Notes: generated by a model not told the origin, from the sequence alone. A DNA stretch of 64,000 bases from Zavarzinia compransoris (GCF_003173055.1 NZ_QGLF01000003.1:62001-126000); one strand, 5' to 3'. Numbered from the stretch's first letter, positions 24,328 to 34,019 are shown. Translations and numbers: made by a program.

Positions 24328-25701
24328 TCAGCGGGTGCCGAGACGGCGCACCGCGTCCGGGGTGAACTGGTTCGGATCGACGTCGGTCGCATTCAGGTTG
24401 AACTGCTTCTCTTCGTTCTTCAGCGCGAAGACGATGTAGCGGCCCGACTGCAGGTCATAGGTGACTTCGAGCGCCGAGGAGCACAGCGGCAGTTCGTAGG
24501 CGTTCGAGATCGGGCCTTCCTGCACGCGGTAGAGTTCGCCGCGCTTGTCGTAGATGTCGACCTGGGCGATGTTCCAGCTGTCCTCGTCGAGATAGAAGGT
24601 GCGGCGGCCGAAGACGTGCGACGAGCCTTCCTTCAGCTTCGAATCGACCACCCAGGCGCGGTGCAGCTCGTAGCGGCCGTAGTCCGGGTTCAGGGTCGAG
24701 GGGGTCAGCAGGTCCTTGTACTTCGCGTCGACCGCGTAGTTGTTGTAACCCATGTAGATTTCGCGCTTCGGCAGCAGCTCGAAATTGTAACGGTCGGTGG
24801 CGCCGTTATACATGTCGAACTGGTCGGTGGTCGCGAGACCGTCGGTGTTATAGAGCGGGTTGTCGTAGGCCAGTTCCGGGGCGCGCAGGATGCGGCGGGT
24901 GCCGGGGTTGTAGGCCCAGGCCTGGCGGGGCATTTCCTTGGCGTTGATGGTGTCGTGCACCAGGATCACGCTGCCGGCGAGGCGGGCCGGCGAGGTCGTG
25001 ATGTTGATGTAGGAAATGCCGATGTTCTTCAGCTGCTTGATATCGCTGACGTCACCGACGGTGGCGAGACCCGGGCCGTTATAGTGGAAGATGCCGAAGT
25101 CTTCGTTCTTGAACAGGGTGAAGGAGCCGTCGCGGTTGACCGCGGCCGAGGCGAAGTAGCGGCGGAACTTGAAGCCGCGATAGCGCAGGCGGTGGTTCCA
25201 GATCGCCTCGACGCCGTTCTGCGGGATCGGGAACGGATTGCCGAGCAGCGCGTCGTTCAGGCCGTTGTTGTCCTCGGTCAGGGTCGCGGTGGCGGCGTTC
25301 TTCTTGTTCGCCTCGTAGACCCGTTCCGGCAGCGCGCACGAGCGGCGGGTCTGGAACACGCGGAGTTTCGCGGTCGGATAGAGCTTGAGCACGGCGATGG
25401 AGCCGGCCGAGAGCTTGTCCTTGTACTGGTCGACGTTCTTGCCGTCGATGACGAATTTCACCTGGTCGCCCGGGAACGGATCGACATATTTGCCGCCGGG
25501 GGTATAGCCCGCGGGCGGCTTGGTCAGGCCGCCGTCCCAGGCCGGGATGCTGCCGTCGGCGTTGCCCGCCTTGATGGCGCCCATCGGCGTCAGGTCCTTG
25601 CCGAGACGATCGGCTTCCGACTGCGGCACCTTGGCGAAGGCCGGGGCGCCGGCGAGGCCCGCCAGCATCAGGCCGGCAAGGGCGGCCGAAACGAGTCTCA
25701 T
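24328..25701 (-). CDS. DUF1329 periplasmic protein (copy A)
   Basis: The 457-residue protein has a clear signal peptide (cleavage after APAFA, about residue 23) and the DUF1329 pattern: DLTPMGAIKAGNADGSIPAWDGGL near the N terminus, RRSCALPERVYEANKKNA, FKFRRYFASAAV, PGTRRILRAPELAYDNP, DQFDMYNGATDRYNF, and a C-terminal YDLQSGRYIVFAL. The fold is related to LolA/LolB-type lipoprotein or lipid carriers, so a periplasmic carrier of a hydrophobic ligand is likely. The start at 25701 has GGAGGAGACAAGA upstream; an ATG at 25716 overlaps that site. It follows DUF1302 copy B by 39 bases, forming the usual pair. Confidence 0.88.
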   Translation of the reverse strand: MRLVSAALAGLMLAGLAGAPAFAKVPQSEADRLGKDLTPMGAIKAGNADGSIPAWDGGLTKPPAGYTPGGKYVDPFPGDQVKFVIDGKNVDQYKDKLSAGSIAVLKLYPTAKLRVFQTRRSCALPERVYEANKKNAATATLTEDNNGLNDALLGNPFPIPQNGVEAIWNHRLRYRGFKFRRYFASAAVNRDGSFTLFKNEDFGIFHYNGPGLATVGDVSDIKQLKNIGISYINITTSPARLAGSVILVHDTINAKEMPRQAWAYNPGTRRILRAPELAYDNPLYNTDGLATTDQFDMYNGATDRYNFELLPKREIYMGYNNYAVDAKYKDLLTPSTLNPDYGRYELHRAWVVDSKLKEGSSHVFGRRTFYLDEDSWNIAQVDIYDKRGELYRVQEGPISNAYELPLCSSALEVTYDLQSGRYIVFALKNEEKQFNLNATDVDPNQFTPDAVRRLGTR

Positions 25702-25740
25702 TCTTGTCTCCTCCATGAAAGCTGCCCGTTGGCGCTTTTT

Positions 25741-28083
25741 TTAGAACTGGTAGTTAAGCGTTACGCCAACAAAGTCACGATCGACGTAAGGGTTGCGCGA
25801 CCCGGCCGTGCCGCCGCCGCCGCCCCAACTCTTGAAGTAGTTCACGATGACCGAGGTATTGCCCAGATACTCGGCCTTGACCTGGAAATTGACCGAGTGA
25901 ACGCTTTTGGTGAAACCGGGGTGCGGCTGCGGCGTGGTGCCGAACAGGCCGGACGAGAAGCCGATGGCGGGCGTAAGCGTGACGCCGGTCAGGATGTCCG
26001 GGTAGTCCCAGAAGATCAAGCCCTGCACGCCGCCCGACCAGCGGGTGGGCGCCTTGCCGGTTTCGGGGAAATAGAAGCCGTCGATGCCGTAGGGCGGCAG
26101 GTCCGTCGCCATCAGCGGCGGCACCACGGCCAGGCCGGCGACGGTCAGCGGCTGGGTGCCGAAGCCGGTATAGGTGAACTGGCCGGCCGAGGCGTATTTC
26201 CGCCCGTCCTCGAGATCGAAATACATGGCGCCGAATTCGACCAGCGCGGTAACGCCCGAGGCGCCCAGCAGTTCGGTCAGCGTATCGGTCGACGCGAACA
26301 GCTTCATGAAGCGCAGCGACGCCAGCCACATGTCGTGCTTCTTATCGAGATAGACGGTCTCGCTGCCGGGGCCGGTCGGGCGCGGCGTCTCGCGGCCCGG
26401 GACATTGACATAGGGGGCGATACCCGGGTTGGTCGAGGGCAGGCCGAGCGCGGTGATCGGCGCATCGGTCACCGGGTCGATCGGCACGCCGCCGGCGGCA
26501 TTATAAGTCGTCACCAGGAAGTCGGTCTCGGAGACGAAGACCGGCACATTGTGCTTGTAGGAAATCTCGAAGTTGATGGCGAGACCGGTCCATTCCTCCA
26601 GCGTGTTGAAGGCGAAGCCGATCATCTCGATGCCGGAGGGGTAGTATTTGTGGATGCTCGAATTCTCGATGTTGTCGAACACCGCCGAGCGCGGGAAGGT
26701 GCCGTAGGCACCGCCCTCGCCGTTGCCGACGAGGCCGTTCACCACCGGCTGGGCCAGGGGATTGACCAGGGCCGAGAGGACGTCGGTCACCGTGCTGCCG
26801 ACCGGCGACTGCAACAGGCCCGAGAGTTGCGAGGCGAGCGCGCCCAGCTGGGGCGTCGTCAGGTTGCCGACCACGCCGCCGAGCACGTCCGGCAGGGCGG
26901 TGACGAGATCGGTCGCCGCCACCTGGCCGGTGCCCGCCCCCCGGTTCACCACCGCCTTGATCGCCGGCAGGCGGCTGGTATAGCGCATGTAGTAGAACTG
27001 GAACTCGGTATTGTTCAGTTCCGGGACCATGGCGCGCAGTGCTACGCCCCAGTCGTTCACCGAATTCGGCTTGTCGTCGACGAGGCGGAAATTGGCGGCC
27101 ACGGCGCGCGGCCCGCCCAGGCGGTTCGGCTGGCCGTAGGGGCCGGTGTCCTGGCCGAGGCCGCCGTTGAAGGCGCGGCTGTCGCCATAGTCGGCCAGGG
27201 TCGAGATGCCCATGGCGCCGTCGCACAACGCATCGGTGAAGGAGAAGAAACTGCCGCAGGCTTCGAGCTTGAACGGCTCGAAACCCCATTGGTAGAAGGC
27301 TTCGAGCGAGACGCCGTCGAAAAGATCGATCGAGTTCGAGATCATCGGCACCGGGATCAGGGCGTCGCGCAGTTCGGCGCCGGGCACGCGGATCTTCGAG
27401 ACGTTGATCGGGTTGATGACCGAAATGCCGCCGATGGTGAACAGGCCCTCGCCCCAGTTCAGCACCTGGTTGCCGATCTTCACGACGCCGTAGCGGTCGC
27501 CGAGCTGGTAATTGTAGCCGATGAGGTAATCCAGCATCTCGGCGCCGTAGCGCGCGTTTTCCTGCGCCTTCGGATTATATTCGCCGCGATAAGGCCGTTC
27601 GGCCGGGCCGTTGTCGGACAGGTTGTTGAAGTCGGCGATCGAATCGTAGAACGCCGTGCCGCGGGCATAGAGGAAGAAGTCCCGCCACTTCAGGCTGATC
27701 TCGGAAGTGACGGTCGAGATCTGCGAGAAGACGTCGTATTTGTCGAAATTCAGGTTGCCGTCGTCGGTGCTGGCCGCATGCCCGCTGCCGCCGTTGTAAA
27801 GGCCGACATTGCGCGGATCGCGGTCCGAAACCCGCATCTGGAAGCCGGTGGACAGCGAGGTGATGACCGAGCCCGAAATCTCGTCCGACAGGTCGAATTC
27901 GACAGCAAGGGCGGGAATCGCCACGCACAGCGCCACCGCCGCGGTCATGGTGCCGCGCAGCAGCAGGCGGCGCCGGCGGCCGGCCGCCGCGTCGATCCCG
28001 CCGGTTGGCGCTGGCGTCATTTTTTTAAGTGCGGATTCCGGCTGCACGCAATGCGCCGGCGCACCGCTTTCCGCGGTCCCCAT
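25741..28083 (-). CDS. DUF1302 outer-membrane protein (copy B)
   Basis: The 780-residue protein has a signal (arginine-rich RRRRLLLRG, then TMTAAVALCVAIPALAVEF) and ends in FVGVTLNYQF, fitting an outer-membrane barrel. Landmarks match copy A: DDGNLNFDKYD, NWGEGLFTIGGISVINPINV, RVPGAELRDALIPVPM, VPELNNTEF, RWSGGVQGLIFWDYP, YFKSWGGGGGTAGSRNPY. It also carries a glycine/leucine/valine-rich loop insert (about 395-445). GAGGGGAG precedes the 28083 start. It is transcribed with DUF1329 copy A, terminated at 24272. Copies A and B probably arose by duplication and keep the highest similarity of the four. Confidence 0.85.
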   Translation of the reverse strand: MGTAESGAPAHCVQPESALKKMTPAPTGGIDAAAGRRRRLLLRGTMTAAVALCVAIPALAVEFDLSDEISGSVITSLSTGFQMRVSDRDPRNVGLYNGGSGHAASTDDGNLNFDKYDVFSQISTVTSEISLKWRDFFLYARGTAFYDSIADFNNLSDNGPAERPYRGEYNPKAQENARYGAEMLDYLIGYNYQLGDRYGVVKIGNQVLNWGEGLFTIGGISVINPINVSKIRVPGAELRDALIPVPMISNSIDLFDGVSLEAFYQWGFEPFKLEACGSFFSFTDALCDGAMGISTLADYGDSRAFNGGLGQDTGPYGQPNRLGGPRAVAANFRLVDDKPNSVNDWGVALRAMVPELNNTEFQFYYMRYTSRLPAIKAVVNRGAGTGQVAATDLVTALPDVLGGVVGNLTTPQLGALASQLSGLLQSPVGSTVTDVLSALVNPLAQPVVNGLVGNGEGGAYGTFPRSAVFDNIENSSIHKYYPSGIEMIGFAFNTLEEWTGLAINFEISYKHNVPVFVSETDFLVTTYNAAGGVPIDPVTDAPITALGLPSTNPGIAPYVNVPGRETPRPTGPGSETVYLDKKHDMWLASLRFMKLFASTDTLTELLGASGVTALVEFGAMYFDLEDGRKYASAGQFTYTGFGTQPLTVAGLAVVPPLMATDLPPYGIDGFYFPETGKAPTRWSGGVQGLIFWDYPDILTGVTLTPAIGFSSGLFGTTPQPHPGFTKSVHSVNFQVKAEYLGNTSVIVNYFKSWGGGGGTAGSRNPYVDRDFVGVTLNYQF

Positions 28084-28212
28084 CCTGGCTACTCCCCTCA
28101 CCACTCTGCACCATCGGCATCGCCCCCGGCATCATTGGCCAGGGGCAATGCCCCGCCCGCTTATATCCACGGGCAGTTTGTTTAACGCATAGCGGGGGCG
28201 GGATGTCCCGTC

Positions 28213-28254
28213 AAAAAAAAACCGAGCGGCGCATTAATGCGCCCATTCCGGTTT
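28213..28254 (-). terminator. Rho-independent terminator after DUF1302 copy C
   Basis: On the minus strand ACCG and CGGT flank the self-complementary core GGCGCATTAATGCGCC, followed by eight or more T residues. It lies 44 bases after the copy C stop and isolates that gene from copy B downstream. Confidence 0.88.
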
Positions 28255-28297
28255 GACCATCGTCAAAATCAGAATCAGCGTCATTTTCCACACCGGA

Positions 28298-30328
28298 TCA
28301 GAAGACATAGGAGGCGGTGATCCCGACATAGTCGCGGTCGATATAGGGATTGCGCGAGCCGCCGCCCCCGCCGCCGGCCCCCCAGCTCTTGAAATAGGAC
28401 AATTGCACCGAATAGGCGCCCAGGTAGTCCGCCTTCAGGCCGAGGAAGATCGACGTCTGGCTTTTGGTGAAGCCCGGGTTGGGCGCCGGCGTGGTGCCGA
28501 ACAGCCCGGTCGAGAAGGCGAGGAAAGGGGTCAGGTTGATGCCGGTGTCGAAGGCATTCGGATAATCGGCGAAGGCGACGCCCTGCAGGCCGCCGGACCA
28601 TTGGGTGGGCGGCTTCCAGGTCGCCTGGACCCGGGGATCGCCCTGGGCCGGCAGGTCCTGGGCGGGGACGACCTCGACCCCCGGCACCAGCTGCAAGGGC
28701 CGGGTGCGGAAGCCGGTGAAGCCGTTCTGGCCATAGGCGGCATAGTCGTAGGGCCCGTCCGGATCGATATCGATGTGGATCGCCGCCGCTTCCAGCAGCA
28801 CGGTCATGGCATTGGCGCCCAGGGCCGAGACCAGCCAATGGGTGGTCGGCAGGATCCTGGTCGCCCGAATATTGGCGTTCCACATGTCATGGCGCTCGTC
28901 GAGGGTCAGGTGCAATTCGCCCCGGGCGGTCTCGTCGAAGGGATAGCCGGTCTCGACATAGGGCGCGAAGCCGAAAGCCTCGCCCGCCAGCAGGGGATTG
29001 CCGCCAGCGTAATTGTAGACGGTGAAGGTCAGGGTCGGCTCGGACATCCAGACCGGCACATTGTGCTTGAAGGAAATCTCGCCGTTGAGGGCGATGCCCA
29101 GCGCATCCAGCGTCGTGTTGAAGCTGAGGCCGACCAGGTCGATGTCGTCCGGGTAATAGAGGGTCAGGGTGCCGTGGTCGAGATTGTCGAGCACGGTCGA
29201 ACGCGGCAGGGTGCCGAAGGCGGTGCTCGGATAGGGCAGGCCCAGGATCGTGCCGGTCTGCGGGTTGCGGTAGTTCGAATAGGCGCGGATCGAGGGCAGC
29301 CGGCTCTGGTAATGGATGTAGTAGAGGCCGAATTCCGTATTGTTCAGGGCCGGCGCGAAATAGCGCAGCGCCACGCCCCAATCGGTCTGGCTGCTGTCGT
29401 CGTCGACCGTGGTATCGGCCGAGATCCCGTCATAGGCCGCGCCATTGTCGTTCGGGTCGTTCCTGCCCTTGTAGTAGGACCGGGTGTCGAGGAAATCGGT
29501 GCCGACGCCAACGCCCCTGGTGCCGTTGCAGAATGTATCGGTCGCCGAGAAGAAGCTGCCGCAGGCTTCGAGCTTGTAGGGCTTGAAGCCGAAGGCGACG
29601 AAGCCCTCGACCGACAGGCCCTGGAGCAGGGAATAGGACGCGGACAGCATGGGGACGGGGATCAGGGCATCGCGCAATTCCGCCCCGGGCACCCTGATGC
29701 GGGCGACGTCGATCGGATTGATCACCGAGATCGCGTTGATGGTGAACAGCGCCTCGCCCCAGTTAAGCACCTGGTTGCCGGCCCGGACCGTCAGGGCGCG
29801 GTCGAAGACGGTGAAATTGCCGGCGACATAGGCATCGAGCAAGGTGGCGTCGTAACGTGCCTGGGCCTGGCCGTCATGGCTGTAGGACCCGCGCCCCCCC
29901 CGCTCGGGCGGGCCGTTCACCGCCAGGTCGTTGCGGTCGGCGATATAGTCGTAGAAGGCGGTGCCGCGGACATAGGCGCTGTAATGCCGCCAGCGCAGGT
30001 TGATCTCGCTCGAGACCGTGCCGACCAGGGTCAGCAGGTCGCCCCGGTCGAAATTCAGGTTGCCGTCGTCATTGCCCGCGGTCGGCATGGTGCCGCCGTT
30101 GGTGAGGCCGACATTGCGCGGATCGCGGTCGGCCATGCGCACCTGGGTGCCGACCGAAAGCGCGGTGATGATACTGCCCGTCACCTCGCCCCATTCGACC
30201 TCGACCGCCCGGGCGATCCCCCCGGCGAGCAGGGCACCGCCCAGCGCCGCCGCCGCGGCGACGCGGAACGCCGATCCCCCCGCAACACGAAGGCCCCTCA
30301 CCCCGGGCCGGCACCGACGATCGACCAT
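28298..30328 (-). CDS. DUF1302 outer-membrane protein (copy C)
   Basis: The 676-residue protein has an N-terminal signal (AFRVAAAAALGGALLAGGIARAV) and a C-terminal YVGITASYVF. Landmarks: DDGNLNFDRGD, NWGEALFTINAISVINPIDV, RVPGAELRDALIPVPM, RYFAPALNNTEFGLYY, QWSGGLQGVAFADYPNAF, FKSWGAGGGGGGSRNPY. It lacks the glycine/leucine loop insert of copies A and B, hence the shorter length. AGGGGGAACGGGG precedes the start. It stands between two terminators without a DUF1329 partner of its own, so it is expressed separately. Confidence 0.85.
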   Translation of the reverse strand: MVDRRCRPGVRGLRVAGGSAFRVAAAAALGGALLAGGIARAVEVEWGEVTGSIITALSVGTQVRMADRDPRNVGLTNGGTMPTAGNDDGNLNFDRGDLLTLVGTVSSEINLRWRHYSAYVRGTAFYDYIADRNDLAVNGPPERGGRGSYSHDGQAQARYDATLLDAYVAGNFTVFDRALTVRAGNQVLNWGEALFTINAISVINPIDVARIRVPGAELRDALIPVPMLSASYSLLQGLSVEGFVAFGFKPYKLEACGSFFSATDTFCNGTRGVGVGTDFLDTRSYYKGRNDPNDNGAAYDGISADTTVDDDSSQTDWGVALRYFAPALNNTEFGLYYIHYQSRLPSIRAYSNYRNPQTGTILGLPYPSTAFGTLPRSTVLDNLDHGTLTLYYPDDIDLVGLSFNTTLDALGIALNGEISFKHNVPVWMSEPTLTFTVYNYAGGNPLLAGEAFGFAPYVETGYPFDETARGELHLTLDERHDMWNANIRATRILPTTHWLVSALGANAMTVLLEAAAIHIDIDPDGPYDYAAYGQNGFTGFRTRPLQLVPGVEVVPAQDLPAQGDPRVQATWKPPTQWSGGLQGVAFADYPNAFDTGINLTPFLAFSTGLFGTTPAPNPGFTKSQTSIFLGLKADYLGAYSVQLSYFKSWGAGGGGGGSRNPYIDRDYVGITASYVF

Positions 30329-30513
30329 CCCCGTTCCCCCTGATGGCGGGGCCGGCTGCCGGTCGTGACGCCGAGTTGCGCCTGTTCGCCCCGCTGCGCA
30401 TTATTCGCGCTTTCAATGCGAATTGTTTCACAGGCGGCGGTATGCTGTCGCGGGCAGATGGCGCCGCTTTCCGGGCAATCGGGACCAATGCGGGCCGATC
30501 GCGGGAGACGAGC

Positions 30514-30544
30514 AAAGAAAACGGGCGGCCCTGCGGCCGCCCGT
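30514..30544 (-). terminator. Rho-independent terminator after DUF1329 copy B
   Basis: On the minus strand ACGGGCGGCCGC folds onto GGGCCGCCCGT and is followed by TTTTCTTT. It lies 17 bases after the stop of the DUF1329 gene at 30561 and ends the copy D-DUF1329 unit. Confidence 0.9.
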
Positions 30545-30560
30545 CTGGAACGCCGGGCGA

Positions 30561-31937
30561 TCAGCGGGTGCTGAGGCGGCGCAGCGCGTCGGGGTTATAG
30601 CGCTCGGGCTGGAGTTCGGTCGCGTTGAACTCGATCGGCGCCTCTTCCATGTTCATGGTCTGGGCGAGATAGCGGCCGGATTGCAGATCGTAGTCCACTT
30701 CGAAGATGATGTTGCAGGACTTGGCGTCGTAATACTGGATCAGCGGCGCATCCTGCACCCGCCATAATTCGCCGCGGGTATCGTAGAGCGAGACGTTGGT
30801 GAAGGTCCAGCTGTCCGCATCCTGGAAGATCACGCGCTTCGAATACTGGTGACGCGCGCCTTCCCGCAGGCTCGCCTCGACCACGTTCACCCGCTGCAGC
30901 TCGTAACGCATGACATCCTGGTTCGGATGGCTGGGCGTCAGGAATTCCTTGTAGGTCGAGTTGTTGGCCCGGTAGGCGTTGTAACCGATATAGGCTTCCT
31001 GCTTGCCGAGCAGTTTCCAGTTATAGCGCTCGGGCGAGCCGTTCATCACGTCGAACTGGTCGATGGTGGTCAGGCCGTCGGCGTTGGTGCCCGGATTGTC
31101 GAAGGCGAGGTCGGGGGCGCGCACCACGCGGCGGGTGCCGGGGTTGTACTGCCACGCCTGGCGCGGGCCCTGGCTGTCGTTGATGTTGTCGCGGACGAGG
31201 ATGATCGAGCCGGCGATGCGCGCCGGCGCCGTGGTCATCGAGAGATAGGTGATCCAGACGTTGTCGAGCTGGGAGAGACTGGCGGCATCCCCCTCGGCGC
31301 GCAGGCCCGGGCCCATGTAGTGCAGGATGCCCTCGTCCTGGCTCTTGACCAGATTGTAGTCACCGCCGCGGGTCACCGCGGCCAGGGCGAAGGCACGGCG
31401 GAACTTGAAGCCGAGACGCGGGCGGAAACGATGGTTCCAGAAGAATTCCACCCCTTCTGTCGCGAGCGGGAAGGGCACGCCGACGAGGCCTTCCTCGAGG
31501 CCGTTGCCGTCCGCCGTCAGCTTGGCGATTTCGGCGTTCTTCTTGTTCGCGTCGTAGATCTTCTGCGCATAGGCGCAGGACCGCCGGCTCTGGTAGACGT
31601 TCATCTTGTAGGTCGGATACGTCTTCAGCAGGGCGATCTGCCCGGGCGACAGATTGGCCTTGTACTGGTCGACGTTCTGGCCGGTGATGGTGAACTTCAC
31701 GGGATCGGAGGCGAAGGGATCGACGAGGCGCTTGCCCGGGACGAAGCCCGCGGGCGGCGTCTGCAGCCCGCCGTCCCAGGCCGGAATCGTGCCGTCGCTG
31801 CTGCCCGCCTTGACCGAGCCCATGGGCGTCAGGTCGCTGCCCAGCCGCGCGATCTGGTCGGCACCGCCCTTGGCAAGCGCCGCGCCGCTGCCCGCGGCAA
31901 GACCGATGGTGAGCCCAAGATACGCCAAACGTTTCAT
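30561..31937 (-). CDS. DUF1329 periplasmic protein (copy B)
   Basis: The 458-residue product has a signal peptide (about 1-22, LGLTIGLAAGSGAALA) and parallels copy A throughout: DLTPMGSVKAGSSDGTIPAWDGGL, RRSCAYAQKIYDANKKNA, FKFRRAFALAAV, PGTRRVVRAPDLAFDNP, DQFDVMNGSPERYNW, SCNIIFEVDYDLQSGRY. It follows DUF1302 copy D by 81 bases on the same strand. A LolA/LolB-like lipid-binding role is inferred from the family. Two cysteines (RRSCAY and KSCNII) correspond to two in copy A and may form a disulphide in the periplasm. Confidence 0.88.
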   Translation of the reverse strand: MKRLAYLGLTIGLAAGSGAALAKGGADQIARLGSDLTPMGSVKAGSSDGTIPAWDGGLQTPPAGFVPGKRLVDPFASDPVKFTITGQNVDQYKANLSPGQIALLKTYPTYKMNVYQSRRSCAYAQKIYDANKKNAEIAKLTADGNGLEEGLVGVPFPLATEGVEFFWNHRFRPRLGFKFRRAFALAAVTRGGDYNLVKSQDEGILHYMGPGLRAEGDAASLSQLDNVWITYLSMTTAPARIAGSIILVRDNINDSQGPRQAWQYNPGTRRVVRAPDLAFDNPGTNADGLTTIDQFDVMNGSPERYNWKLLGKQEAYIGYNAYRANNSTYKEFLTPSHPNQDVMRYELQRVNVVEASLREGARHQYSKRVIFQDADSWTFTNVSLYDTRGELWRVQDAPLIQYYDAKSCNIIFEVDYDLQSGRYLAQTMNMEEAPIEFNATELQPERYNPDALRRLSTR

Positions 31938-32018
31938 GTTCTTTCTCCCGGTTGGGCCGCGTTCCCGCGCGGCCCCCTTATCGTTTTTCGTTCGGTGCGT
32001 TTGTCTTTTTCCGCCGGT

Positions 32019-33932
32019 TCAGAACGAGTAGGACACGGACATCTGGAAGAAGTCCCGGTCCAGCAGCAGGTTCTGGCGGCCCCCCCCGAAGTACGACGTG
32101 TAACCGATGGAGCCACGCCAGGCGAGCAGGTAGTCGGCGTCGAGCTGGAAGGTCAGCGCGCTGGCGTTTTCGACATAGCCGCCGGTCATCGGGGTATTGC
32201 CGACGAGACCGGCCTGGTAACGGATGCTCGGCGTCAGGTTGGCGCCGAAGAGCGCGTCCGGATAGGAAGCGACGACGGTCGCGGTCACGCCGAGCGAGAA
32301 GTCGGTGGCCGGCTCGTATTTCGAGGTCACCGGATCGGTGGCGGTGCCGTCGCCGCCGGTGCCGTTGCCCGGCGCGTCATAGGCGAGGATGCTCTTGTCC
32401 GGCAGGTCGACGTAGACGCCGCCGAATTCGACGATCGCGGTGGTCGAATTGGAGCCGAACAGGCGGCTCGGGGCGTCGGAGGCGCCGAACTGCTTCAGCC
32501 CGCGCAGCATGAAGGTATAGACGTCCTCGCGGGTAAAGCCGTCGATCTGGAGGCCCGGCATATTGGCGGTCCAGCCGTTCACCGCGCTCCACTGGTTGGC
32601 GCGGCCGACCGCGGCGCAGGGGACGCGGGCGCCCGGGTTGGTGGCGGCGCAGACCAGGGTGGTGGCCACGGTTTCGCCGTCGACCAGGATCGGCTGGTCG
32701 TGCATCCAGGTCGCTTCGCCCGCGACCGACAGGCCGAGGCTGTCGATCGAGGTGTTGAAGCTGGCGCCCAGCATCTGCACGTCCTGCGGATTGACCAGCA
32801 TGACGCGGCTGTTGTTGATGTTGACCGCGACCGAAGTCGCCGGGCTGCCCGGGAAGGCCGACAGCGGCAGCAGGGTGCTGGCGACGCGGAAGGTCGGCAC
32901 CGGCGAGCGCGCCGTCACATTGGCGAAATAGAGGCCGAATTCGGTATTGTTCAGCTCGGGCGAGAAATAGCGCAGCGCGGCGCCGAAGTTGCGGCCGTTG
33001 GAATTCTCGGTCGAGCCTTCGAGGCTGCGCTGCACCGACAGGCCGCCGGCGCCGCTGGCCAGGCTGACGTCGTAATCCTGGCTGAGGCCGGTGCCGACGC
33101 CGCCGCGGCCGCCGACGTCGGTGGTCGAGAAGAAGCTGCCCGCCGGATCCGACCGGCTGGAGCGGAAGGCGAACTGGTAGAAGGCTTCGACGCCGAGGCC
33201 GCCGCCGACGTCATACTGCACGAAGGCGGCCGGCATGGAACGCACGGCATCGCGCAGTTCGGCACCCGGCAGGCGCAGCTTGGCCTGGTCGAGGGAATTC
33301 ACCTGGACGAGGCTGAGCGGCGAGAACAGCGCCTCGCCCCAGGAAATGGTCTGCTGGCCGAACTTCAGGGTCAGCTGCTGGTCGCCGATATCGAACTGGC
33401 CGCGCACCCAGGCGTCCATCAGTTCGTAGCCGAGATAGGAGGCGTTGCGCGCCGCGTCGGTCTGGCGGCCGTTGAGGTCGCGGTAATTGTTGACGCCGCC
33501 GTTCCGCGCGAAGTCGCCGTTGTCATAGACCGTGTCGTAGAAGGCCTGGCCGCGGATATAGGCGGTGAAATTCTGCCAGCTCGCCGTCGCCTCGCCCTGC
33601 ACGCGGATCGGCGCATAGACGAAGTCGCCCTTGTTGAAGTTCAGGTTGCCGTCGTCGACGTTGCAGGTGGTCGACGGGATGCCCGAACCGCCCGGATTGT
33701 TCTGGGCGCAGACGAGACGCGAATCGCGGTCCTCGGTCCTGATGCCGAAGCCGGCGGAGACCGTCACCTGGGTTTCGATCGAAACCTCGCCCACGTCGAA
33801 ATTCGCCGCCTGCGCGGCGCCCCCGGCCAGCACGGCGGCAACGAGCGCGGTCGCGCTGATGCCCAGGGCGCCGACGCCCATCTGGCGCACACGACGGATC
33901 TGTTCGTTGTTCAACTTGCCCTCCCACCCCAT
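32019..33932 (-). CDS. DUF1302 outer-membrane protein (copy D, divergent)
   Basis: The 637-residue protein has a signal (GVGALGISATALVAAVLAGGAAQA) and a C-terminal FFQMSVSYSF. It shares DDGNLNFNKGDF, SWGEALFSPLSLVQVNSLDQ, RLPGAELRDAVRSMP and SPELNNTEFGLYF with the other copies, but lacks the INPIDV and FKSWGGGG forms, so it is an older branch closer to the DUF1302 proteins commonly paired with DUF1329. An in-frame TTG at 33914 has GGGAGG five bases upstream, a better ribosome binding site than the ATG at 33932, and may be the true start. It is the first gene of its unit, downstream of the palindrome at 34136. Confidence 0.84.
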   Translation of the reverse strand: MGWEGKLNNEQIRRVRQMGVGALGISATALVAAVLAGGAAQAANFDVGEVSIETQVTVSAGFGIRTEDRDSRLVCAQNNPGGSGIPSTTCNVDDGNLNFNKGDFVYAPIRVQGEATASWQNFTAYIRGQAFYDTVYDNGDFARNGGVNNYRDLNGRQTDAARNASYLGYELMDAWVRGQFDIGDQQLTLKFGQQTISWGEALFSPLSLVQVNSLDQAKLRLPGAELRDAVRSMPAAFVQYDVGGGLGVEAFYQFAFRSSRSDPAGSFFSTTDVGGRGGVGTGLSQDYDVSLASGAGGLSVQRSLEGSTENSNGRNFGAALRYFSPELNNTEFGLYFANVTARSPVPTFRVASTLLPLSAFPGSPATSVAVNINNSRVMLVNPQDVQMLGASFNTSIDSLGLSVAGEATWMHDQPILVDGETVATTLVCAATNPGARVPCAAVGRANQWSAVNGWTANMPGLQIDGFTREDVYTFMLRGLKQFGASDAPSRLFGSNSTTAIVEFGGVYVDLPDKSILAYDAPGNGTGGDGTATDPVTSKYEPATDFSLGVTATVVASYPDALFGANLTPSIRYQAGLVGNTPMTGGYVENASALTFQLDADYLLAWRGSIGYTSYFGGGRQNLLLDRDFFQMSVSYSF

Positions 33933-34019
33933 GGCCCTGGTGCCCCGGGCCCAGGTTTGTTATCGGCGCTCTCGCCTATTGCATTGCAGCAATGCTGTTA
34001 CTGCATGACACGTTTACCC

